Positions 56,054 to 64,000 of a stretch of 64,000 bases of DNA are shown here, piece by piece (position 1 is the stretch's first letter; every line of letters starts with the position of its first letter). The stretch covers positions 157,035,043-157,099,042 of the forward strand of contig CP136069.1 in the NCBI GenBank assembly GCA_032622095.1, given 5' to 3'. The translations under genes were made by a program, and so were the position numbers. The notes under the pieces are model-generated. The model was not told the origin of the DNA, did not search any database, and saw nothing but the letters and a program-made list of their open reading frames with translations. This DNA comes from Siphonodentalium dalli (lineage: Eukaryota > Mollusca > Scaphopoda > Gadilida > Siphonodentaliidae).

Positions 56054-56189
56054 CAAGCCTTGAAATAGTGTGTCTGTCATTTGCAGAATGAGGTCCCCAG
56101 AGGGTTAATTTAGTGATGGCTAGCATCACCAAATTCACCCTTTAGGAACCTCATTCTGCAAATAACAGACACACTATTTGCAGTCTTGG
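56054..56189. mobile_element. MITE family E, copy 2
   Basis: AAGCCTTGAAATAGTGTGTC at the left, mirrored by GACACACTATTTGCAGTCTT at the right. Between them GCAGAATGAGGTCCCCAGAG pairs with TAGGAACCTCATTCTGC, so the 136-bp unit is almost one hairpin. Confidence 0.85.
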
Positions 56190-57295
56190 GCATATTTAGT
56201 TGCAGGTTTACCAGGGTTTACAGGTATAAATTATAAATTGGTAGTTTCTCCTTGTTTCTCTGTACTTTTACTTCTGAAAAACAAGAAGTTGCTTCACCCT
56301 GACATTTACCATAGATTGGTCCCTTTGTTATGGTTAGTGAGTATAGTGTTTAATAGATATAAGATACATGCACTCATGCGTTTCTAATCTAGTCATGGCA
56401 AAGCCATTTCCTTTATTACTATAATCAAGCATTCAATAATTGTTATAGAGTAAACAAAGACAAGTTAAGACAACAAAACATGTTTACTTTTTATTTATTG
56501 TACAAATAAAATAATGTTTACATATGTCATATTTTAGTGAGAAATCAGAAATATGAAAAAATCTGAGGTAAATTTCTCTTGTCAATGGATGGTGGATGAG
56601 AGCATACCACTTTCACCAGCTGCCATGTGGCATGTAACAGATTTTCAATAGACTCTTTAACATGCTTTATATAGTTAAAGAAGGCTATTTGGAAAAGGGT
56701 CACTGTGTATTTGGAGGGTGTCTATCCATGTGGCATTGTGTTCATATTATTATATGTCAATGCTACAAATCCTTACAAATTTTGGTTTACATATATATGA
56801 CCCCAGAAGTGGCTTGTTTTACAATCATTCACTTTCTGCACATGTACTATTTGATATGTAGCCTACAGTAATGAACTAACATGCAGAAGAATCATATTAG
56901 ACAAGTGTACATGTTTCTACAGTGCCGCCAAAGAAAATTATGTGTCTACTAGACAAATAATTTTCCTCAGAGTTGCTGTAGAAACATCAATTTTTAGCCA
57001 CATAATTTATAGCCATGTAAGTAGCCTGTAAGACACATTTTAGGGGTGGCAATGCGCGGGTCAGTATGCAAGTTTGGAGGAAGTGCATTGTGCTGTTCTG
57101 AGGATCAGTTCTGTTATAATCTATATCCAGACTGATAAGGGGATCAACACTCAGTGAAAGGGTTTATTTATTTTGGGGTTCCTAATTACTGATATGTAAA
57201 ATGATGTTATTTCCCATTCAACATTTTTGAGGCATTCAAAGAAATATTAAATTACTCCTTATTAAATAGTAGAAGAGGCACATATGAAGCTCCAT
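56190..57295. other. Non-coding stretch with one small hairpin
   Basis: At 56909-56988 ATGTTTCTACAGTGCCGCC and AGAAAATTAT pair with ATAATTTTCCTC and TGCTGTAGAAACAT. Otherwise nothing recognisable. Confidence 0.5.
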
Positions 57296-57440
57296 TAACC
57301 GTTTCATGATGAGAGCTTTGTGAAATTTTGTGAAATACCCTGTGCCAATGCATTATCATATATAAGAGAATACATTGGCCTAACAATATTTACCTTGACC
57401 TGGTAAGCCAATGAATTCTCTTATATATGCAAGGCTCCCT
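57296..57440. mobile_element. Degenerate hairpin element (P2 type)
   Basis: TTAACCGTTTCATGATGAGAG, then CCTGTGCCAATGCATTATC and TATAAGAGAATACATTGG (arms shortened), and a second half-hairpin CCAATGAATTCTCTTATATA. Decayed and incomplete. Confidence 0.6.
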
Positions 57441-57935
57441 ATGCAAAATGCTAAGTGTTTCATTAGAAAACGAAGACGGACAACAAACAAAAGAAACGTC
57501 TTTGTAATGCACAGAAAACAAGACAAAATTGAGGATCAAGCAGACAGTAACTGTGCAACTATTCAAAAGATTCAACATAAAAACACACAAGTCAACAAAT
57601 AATATAGAAACAACTTTCACTTGATGAAAGAAAATAAATAAAACAATATTTTCAAGTTAATTGATAGCTTCTAAAGACATGTATTGTTTTTAGTACAATA
57701 TATGTTGAAAATAATAATCAAGCTCTCTCCCCAACACCCTCTCCACACATAATATCATAATATCCATCAGATAGTGCTTACGCTGATAGTCACATAAAAT
57801 ATATTTTAAAATAAATTATTAGAATTTTGAGTATATCTCCCAACTAATGGGTTTATTATAAAATTAATAAATTGGTAAAGAATTGGAAAAACATTTCAAG
57901 GGAATTTTTTTTAGAGTATTTTCGCTCTTTGGGCA

Positions 57936-58211
57936 TTGTCATATCTCAATCTGCAGACCATATCAACACCATGTGTTGTTCTAGAGGAGTGTTTAGACGA
58001 CTGTGTTGCGTCCATTGTGTTGTCCATTGAAATTTGGAATATTGGCAACAGCACTAAGTTGCAATGCATCTGTTATATTGTGACTGTTAGTGCATCCAAT
58101 GGAGAGATTCTGTTTTTAATGCAATGCAAGCACCAACGATACCTTATATGGCATGGAAGTGCATATGCTATGAAGTATGTGAAGCAGAGGGAATTTTATT
58201 ATTATTATTAA
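57936..58211 (+). CDS. Hypothetical open frame with exon-like start
   Basis: An acceptor-like ATATCTCAATCTGCAG leads into TISTPCVVLEECLDDCVASI, VLSIEIWNIGNSTKLQCICY and LFLMQCKHQRYLIWHGSAY. Four cysteines in a mostly hydrophobic-polar alternation could suit an extracellular domain. A second acceptor-donor pair (TTTGCAG at about 58330 and GTAAGT at about 58370) encloses QKKAPQSPSTIEMD. No family is recognised and neither piece is confirmed; chance frames of this size are expected in AT-rich DNA. Confidence 0.2.
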   Translation: MSYLNLQTISTPCVVLEECLDDCVASIVLSIEIWNIGNSTKLQCICYIVTVSASNGEILFLMQCKHQRYLIWHGSAYAMKYVKQREFYYYY

Positions 58212-58884
58212 AATCTACCAATAAATGCCATTCCTGGAATATTTTTGTTGAAATACGTTTTTAAAAGGCAGAAAGGAACTCGGTTATTTGTGTATTTCCT
58301 ACATTCGCTTTGATGTCGATTTGCAGCAAAAAAAAGCACCACAAAGCCCAAGTACAATAGAAATGGACGTAAGTCAACTGCTGCTGCCCTATGTCTATAA
58401 CCTGGACAATTGTAAACTCTGTGTTTTAATGCAATGCACCCATCTAAATGGCAATGTGAAGACAACGGATCATGGCATCGCAACATCAGGACACAACAGA
58501 TTTGTCTAAACACCACTCTAATATAAAATTTGTAAACAAAAGACCAAGAATAAAAAACCTTGCTTGATTAGAAATGACCTATACCATGGCTTAATATCCA
58601 AGATTCTAACTATAATACAAAATGTATCTAATAATTTGATATATATGTACAGGGTGCCACACAAACATTAGTAGTTAGTTTGACAGTTGCAGTTAGCAGA
58701 AATGATGTCGGAGGCGCTGGGTTACCTTAGTTGTGAATTGCTGAACTTCTCGTCCGAGCGAGCTCATTGAACTTGAACGAGAGAGCTACAATGGAATAAT
58801 GATGATGATACAGGTGATGGTGATTCATGGACCTCAACTCATCTCCAGAATGCTTAACCCTTTTCTTTACTAAATACTCACTGA

Positions 58885-59125
58885 CAAGTACAGTAATGCT
58901 CTAAATAATCGACTCCTTAACCACAGCGGAATTATGGGTAATTTTTCAGGATTTAGTTGGAAATATGGCTTGTTGCCATTGATCAGAAAGCTCTCAATGA
59001 GAGCTTTCCGATGAATGTCAACAAGTCATATTTCCACTAAATCCTGAAAAATTACCCATAATTCCAGTGATAATTCCGCTGTGGTTAAGGATTTGATTAT
59101 TTAGAGCATTTAATACTGTCATTTT
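58885..59125. repeat. 240-bp near-perfect inverted repeat
   Basis: AATGCTCTAAATAATCGACT, CTTAACCACAGCGGAATTAT and TTTCAGGATTTAGTGG-type text on the left pair with the right half; the centre is AAGCTCTCAATGAGAGCTTT. The right arm has one extra copy of ATAATTCC. Arms are about 115 bp. Confidence 0.92.
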
Positions 59126-59323
59126 CTTAGGAGATGGTCAAATAACAGGGCTTAAAATCCATTGGAAGAGAGGAGAATCAAAATCAAATTGGATCTTTTG
59201 GTAGTTATTAATCAAAATATCAGTATGATGTGCCAAAATCAGATTACAAGGGCTGCAGCCCCGAGCGGGGTGGGTACAGAAGGTGGTTATGCATGGATTT
59301 CCATATTGTACTTTTTTTCGAAA

Positions 59324-59737
59324 TTAACCCTTTACCCAACAGAACGGCTCTGTGCCAATGCATTCTCTTATATATGCGAGTCGACCATAGGTCGCCTCGC
59401 ATATATAAGAGAATGCATTGGCTTAACACATATTAAAAATGATCAAATTGTCAAAGAATGTAGAAAATATTATAAGAAAAAATGGTAAAAAGTGTTAATT
59501 TTTTTTTTTTTTTAGGCCAATGCATTCTCTTATATATGCGAGGCTACCTATGGTCGACTCGCATATATAAGAGAATGCATTGGCACAGGGCATAACTGTA
59601 ACCATCACAATGTGGTCAATGAACCGGTTCCAATGACATCAATATTTGTATGGTGTTATTGAGACAGACCGAAGATATTTTAGGCTGTTGAAGCTTTATA
59701 TGGGCGTTTTTGGCCGTTTTGTTGGGTAAAGGGTTAA
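59324..59737. mobile_element. Double-hairpin element, family H core with other termini
   Basis: Tips TTAACCCTTTACCCAACAG and CTGTTGGGT-type (here GTTGGGTAAAGGGTTAA) form an inverted pair. Two copies of the 67-nt hairpin lie inside in opposite orientation (59355-59421 and 59517-59583). The T-rich run between is 59499-59513. Confidence 0.85.
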
Positions 59738-60531
59738 CAGGCCATCCTTCAACTGACATCTATCATCTTTCAGCCAAATTGCTGCTAATATTTTTTCACA
59801 AAAAAGAGTTTTCTAAGGCAATCAGATGCTGCCAATTGCGCAAATCAATTTTTTATTCTAGCCAGTGTTTGTCACGCAAATCTTTACGTGAGTCGATTCA
59901 GTGATTCGTGTGGAATATTAAGCCCTGAGATAATTGAGAGGTTAAGATTGAAAAGATATAATTTCGCCCTTCAAGAAATATCAGACAATACTATTCGTCA
60001 TGGTGTTGTGGCAGATTGTGACCAATTGTAGAAATATTATATTCTGTTGATAAACTCTGCACAACACTGAGCGTGAATGTTGCACACAAGTTGTGACCTC
60101 ATTTAATGCTGTCTTTAATGTGGCACGTTACCAATCTCATTGATAACTAATGAAATCGTTGGGTTGAGTTGCATGGACTTGATTTGGAAACATAACATAG
60201 CTGATTACTGGATAATACTTTCCTGTCTCAGAAAGGTCTTATGCTTGACGGGCAAAGCTTGGAATTTTATCATTTTAACTCTCTATTAGTTTGAATGGTA
60301 AAGAGAGCGGCACATCTATGAACAGCTGGTTGAAAGTCAGATATTCAACAGTTATGAGATTGGAGATCTTGTTTTCTGCACTTGAATCAATAAAAAGTCA
60401 CTCAAAATGAATAACAGCATTTTCCTACTATTCAGCTTGATTTGCAAAAATAATGGTGGGGAGAAAAATACAATGTTGATTGATAATATAAGCGCAACAA
60501 GCTGGTATTCAAAGTTACCTCAACTTCACAT
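59738..60531. other. Non-coding stretch
   Basis: No gene or repeat recognised. Confidence 0.35.
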
Positions 60532-60786
60532 CCAAGCCTTGAAATAGTGTGTCTGTCATTTGCAGAATGAGGTCCCCAGAGGGTGAATTTAGTGATGCTA
60601 CCCCGCATAGTGGGCTAGCATCACCAAATTCACCCTCTGGGAACCTCATTCTGCCGAGTTGTAAGCAGAATGAGGTCCCCAGAGGGTGAATTTGGTGATG
60701 CTAGCCCGCTATGCGGGATAGCATCACTAAATTCACCCTCTGGGGACCTCATTCTGCAAATGACAGACACCCTATTTCAAGGCTTG
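60532..60786. mobile_element. MITE family E, copy 3 (two units head to tail)
   Basis: CCAAGCCTTGAAATAGTGTG at the left and CACCCTATTTCAAGGCTTG at the right. Inside, two hairpin units each contain GCAGAATGAGGTCCCCAGAG, GTGATGCTA and CCTCATTCTGC; the join is at about 60655. Confidence 0.9.
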
Positions 60787-60895
60787 TTCACATCTGACAA
60801 CAATGCTTCTGTAAGGTCCGACAATGAGACAACATTCAGTCAAAAACAAATCAAAGATATCTGTTTGTCAACAATAAAGCCACAAAACTGATAGT

Positions 60896-61010
60896 TAACC
60901 CTTTCATGATGGGAGCTGCGTTGGTGCAACATTAAATATCCTGTGCCAGTGCATTGTCTTATATATGCGAGTCTTCCACAGACGAAAAAAACTAATTGTT
61001 AATTTCGCTG
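60896..61010 (+). mobile_element. Truncated P2-type hairpin element
   Basis: TTAACCCTTTCATGATGGGAG, CCTGTGCCAGTGCATTGTC and TATATATGCGAGTCTTCC; the right half of the hairpin is lost. Confidence 0.65.
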
Positions 61011-61070
61011 AACTCTTGATTACAGTTGCCCCGATTTGATTCGATGAAATAATTGTGATTCACAAGAGCC

Positions 61071-61344
61071 TTAACCCTTTAAGTGCCAGGTCCGATTTTT
61101 GTATCAACCCATATACCCTGTGCCAATGCATTCTCTTATATATGCGAGTCGACCATAGGTCACCTCGCATATATAAGAGAATGCATTGGCCTAACAATTT
61201 TTCATCATTTGTTATTATTATTTACAATTTTAATAATTTTTTTAAAATCTAAAAAACAAAAAAAGGTTTTTTATTTTTTTAGGGTCGATTTTACAGACCG
61301 TAAATTAGGGCCGATGAGATCGCCCCTGGCACTGAAAGGGTTAA
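61071..61344 (+). mobile_element. Hairpin MITE family H, copy 4
   Basis: TTAACCCTTTAAGTGCCAGG to CCTGGCACTGAAAGGGTTAA, with the hairpin at 61123-61189. An extra A/T-rich segment and CAGACCGTAAATTAGGGCCG before the right end match the part seen at 14180. Confidence 0.92.
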
Positions 61345-61776
61345 TGATAAGCAGTTTTCTCAGGAAATATCCAGATAATACTTCAACAAACATCCTGGTT
61401 ATTTGTTGAACTTATTAGCTGCACATTTAAAAAAAAAAACGAATGAATGAGAGTATTATGTCTTCTGCACTTGTTTTATCCAAAACACCCCTACAAATGA
61501 ATAATAGATTATTCCAGTAGACACTTTTATAGCTGAATGGGAGAATCAATTAAGCACTGAACAGTCTAAGTTGTTGTAGTACACAGGACAGGCACAATAC
61601 AAATGATGATTAATTTAAACAGCTCCTAATGTCATATTGATATACGGATTACAAATAGGCGACATTTAGTTACGGATACATATAAAAGATCTGAAATACG
61701 TTATAGACATATTGTGAGACTATTTTAGTAACCAAACTGATAAGCTAGTACCCAGACGCAATGAAAGAACATAGCA

Positions 61777-62178
61777 TTAACCCTTCCATGATTGGAGCTT
61801 CCTGAAATTTTGCGAAAACCCTGTGCCAATGCACACTAATGCATATATTACTGTATATCTCCTATGGGAGACTTGCATAAAAAGAGAATGCACTGGCACA
61901 GGATCTTTAACCCTTTGAGTACCAGGTCGATTTTTGTATTAACCCATATACCCTGTGCCAATGCATTCTCTTATATATGCGAGTCGAACATAGGTCGCCT
62001 CGCATATATAAGAGAATGCATTGGTCTAACAATTTTTTTACAATTTTTTACAATTTTAATAATTTATTCTTATATTCTTTAACAGACTTATTTTGTAGGT
62101 TTAGGGCCGATGAGATCGGCCCCTGGCACTCAAAGGGTTAATACCGCATAAGCACAACTCCCGTCATGAAAGGGTTAA
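61777..62178 (+). mobile_element. P2-type TTAA element hosting a family H copy
   Basis: Begins TTAACCCTTCCATGATTGGA, has GAAATTTTGCGAAAACCCTG and a worn hairpin (61825-61900), and ends CCGTCATGAAAGGGTTAA. Family H copy 5 (61907-62141) is inserted at its internal TTAA. Confidence 0.85.
61907..62141 (+). mobile_element. Hairpin MITE family H, copy 5
   Basis: TTAACCCTTTGAGTACCAGG to CCTGGCACTCAAAGGGTTAA, hairpin near 61958-62024. One TTAA lies at each edge (61907-61910 and 62138-62141), so removing it and one TTAA leaves GATCT-TTAA-TACCG in the host element. Confidence 0.92.
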
Positions 62179-62660
62179 ATATGGAACAGTAATAACACTG
62201 AAAATTGCAGTTACATTGATCGTACCATTTCAGGAACACTATTTACTCACAAAGGAAAATATTTATTCCTCAATTCAGGATGCTCACCCAAGTGAAGTGT
62301 TGCCCATAGTCCAAATACTGCCACTCAGATAGTGGCTCATGAAAATAATACCCTGCATCTCACGGCTCATATGCTACTTGAGAAGAATGGTTAACTGTTG
62401 TCTAGACTATATTATCACTACAGTGAAGTGATATGAGATGCTCTGAAGTGTGAAATTCACATTCTTCAATCTGAGGCTTGTGATTATCACTATAAACACT
62501 ACGGTGAAGTGATATGAATCTCAAATTTGAGTCAAGATGAGGTGAGCTGTAAAAACAGACAAGCCACTGCAGGCAGGTCAAATGAGAGAAACATCAACCA
62601 AAATACTAGTTCATGTTTCCTGCGACTTAAACCAGATTGTGATATGCCAGAAGATGAGGT

Positions 62661-62776
62661 CTACGCAGAACGATGTCCCCAGAGGATAAATTTGGTAATG
62701 CTAGCCTGGCACATCACTAAATCCACAATCTGGGGACATCATTCTGCAAATGACAGACACTCTATTCCAAGGCTAG
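62661..62776. mobile_element. MITE family E, copy 4, partial
   Basis: CGCAGAACGATGTCCCCAGA and GGGGACATCATTCTGCAAAT pair; the right end reads GACAGACACTCTATTCCAAG. The outer left end is worn (CCAGAAGATGAGG). Confidence 0.7.
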
Positions 62777-62811
62777 CATCTAAAAAGCAGAAATATCATA
62801 AGCTGGTTTAT

Positions 62812-63045
62812 TTAACCCTTTGAGTGCCAGGTCCATTTTTGTATCAACCCATATACCCTGTGCCAATGCATTCTCTTATATATGAGAGTCGACCATAGGT
62901 CGCCTCGCATATATAAGAGAATTCATTGGCTTAACAATTTTTTTTTTTTTTTTTTACAATTTTAATAATTTATTCTTATATTCTTTAAGACTTATTTTGT
63001 AGGTTTAGGGCCGATGAGATCAGCCCCTGGCACTCAAAGGGTTAA
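62812..63045 (+). mobile_element. Hairpin MITE family H, copy 6
   Basis: TTAACCCTTTGAGTGCCAGG to CCTGGCACTCAAAGGGTTAA, hairpin 62863-62929 with two mismatches (GAGAGTCG, ATTCATTGG). Confidence 0.93.
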
Positions 63046-63479
63046 AAGAAAACTTGGACTACGAGAACACTGGCATTGTTATATTACATTCATTGTTAGG
63101 CCATGCATCAATCACAGCGCAATCCATCAAATGATCTCAACCCACCGTAGTTATCCTCATGCAAATACAGAGGCTCAATCGGTCATGTTACCATGGTTAT
63201 TATAGAGCCCAGGATCTCGAACGCTGATTTGGATACTCAAGATCTCCAATGCTCATCAGAATACTCTCAAATAAACGAGCATGCATATTTATTTATTAAC
63301 GAGCATGTAATTTATTAATTTTGTAAACAATTCTCAACTTTTACGATGCTTAGTTAGGTGTGCATGTTTATTTTATTTTCCCGGCTAACTCTATTATAGA
63401 ACAGTTAATTTGAATGGGAATAACTATGAAATATGAAATTTCAGGGTATTCATGTACCATTACTCCACTCACTAAATAT

Positions 63480-63968
63480 ATAATTTATTAAAAAGAAAAC
63501 ATATTTATCTTTTGAAATCTCCCCGGTAGGATATTGCACCAAACTTCCTGGCATGTTTATTCGAGTCTACACTTTTATCTGAACATTTCAAACCAATGAA
63601 TAGAAACCTGTCCACGCTTGTATTATATCTTTGTCTGCTTACATTTCTTGAACAGCCCTCCAGAGGAATCATATACCATTTCAATGTATACTTTTATAAC
63701 TGAGTAACTGAATTGGAGAATCTTTTAGTAAAGAAAGGGTGACCCTTTGTTAAGGGTGACCCTTTGTTGAACATATTACCTGAGCATTTCCCTCGAATGA
63801 ATAGGAATCATTCTGCACTTCTATTATCTAATTGTCTACTTATTTTTCCCGGAAAAACTCCAGATGATAATAGACCATTCCAATTTATATTATTATAACT
63901 GAATGGGAGAATCCATTGAATAAAGAAAGGGTTAAAAACTTTCAGGACGGAATAAGAATTTTACAAAA
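63480..63968. repeat. Tandem pair of a dispersed repeat (family Q)
   Basis: Two blocks (about 63560-63750 and 63770-63945) share TGAACATTTC-type text, CTCCAGAGG/ATGAT, CCATTTCAATGTATACTTTT or similar, ATAACTGAATGGGAGAATC and AAAGAAAGGG. Related text occurs at 48150-48210 (reverse), 48700-48760 and 61515-61560. GGGTGACCCTTTGTTAA is doubled at 63738-63770. Confidence 0.65.
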
Positions 63969-63969
63969 C

Positions 63970-64000
63970 CAAGCCTTGAAATAGCGTGTCTGTCATTTGC
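63970..64000 (+). mobile_element. MITE family E, copy 5, cut by the window end
   Basis: CCAAGCCTTGAAATAGCGTG and TCTGTCATTTGC match the left end of the family; the rest lies outside. Confidence 0.75.

Noticed and set aside
51823-62082. Recurring peptide CANAFSYICES...LAYIRECIGLT in several open frames
   Set aside because: It is the translation of the repeated DNA hairpin in family H; it occurs in many unrelated frames and has no start or context of its own.

Overview
The window looks like nuclear DNA from an animal, probably a marine invertebrate. It is AT-rich and gene-poor. It holds several decayed APE-type non-LTR retrotransposons, many short non-autonomous DNA transposons (MITEs and foldback elements), minisatellites, and isolated exon-like stretches with canonical GT/AG splice sites. 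One repeat pair ends in a form (caggtgagct) that I associate with bivalve-like lophotrochozoan genomes. That taxon is an inference from general appearance, not a search result. No rRNA, tRNA, CRISPR array or prokaryotic operon is visible.

Layout. 1-4.4 kb: a possible minus-strand coding stretch, a 2.3-kb imperfect palindrome (881-3174), and minus-strand exon-like pieces with a death-fold-like look (3182-4125). 4.4-10.95 kb: a decayed L1/Tx1-like element with ORF1 and an endonuclease/RT ORF2, split exactly at a TTAA by a 469-bp MITE. 11-14 kb: repeats, a TACACA-rich foldback, a 137-bp tandem repeat, then a TATA box and the signal-peptide first exon of an unidentified secreted protein (13979-14071). 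14.9-19.1 kb: a 61-bp minisatellite of about 48 copies with higher-order structure, a satellite built on a 14-bp perfect palindrome, and a hairpin element inserted in it. 19.16-23.01 kb: one TTAA MITE that has taken up a minus-strand LINE fragment and a TIR element, the latter itself split by an iteron-rich element. 24.1-28.2 kb: a PHD-finger, endonuclease and RT element of CR1-like type. 28-36 kb: mostly non-coding DNA with MITEs and a degenerate minisatellite. 36.1-37.05 kb: a hAT-like MITE with an 8-bp target duplication.

37.55-44.34 kb: a minus-strand PHD/endonuclease/RT element that starts at a 2A-like motif. It is split by a 2.9-kb TA-flanked element packed with TACC..GGTA motifs and by a plus-strand CR1-like 3' fragment. 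44.3-64 kb: long non-coding DNA rich in foldbacks and TTAA-flanked MITEs, several carrying a near-perfect 67-nt hairpin. It also holds a likely terminal exon of a minus-strand host gene (52406-52564) and a THAP-domain pseudogene (53459-53977).

No gene cluster or pathway is present. The main story is layered transposition: several insertions can be removed on paper, leaving one target copy, and the host reading frame or terminal repeat becomes continuous again. At least three TTAA-flanked MITE families occur without any visible transposase, so they must be mobilised from elsewhere or be fossils.
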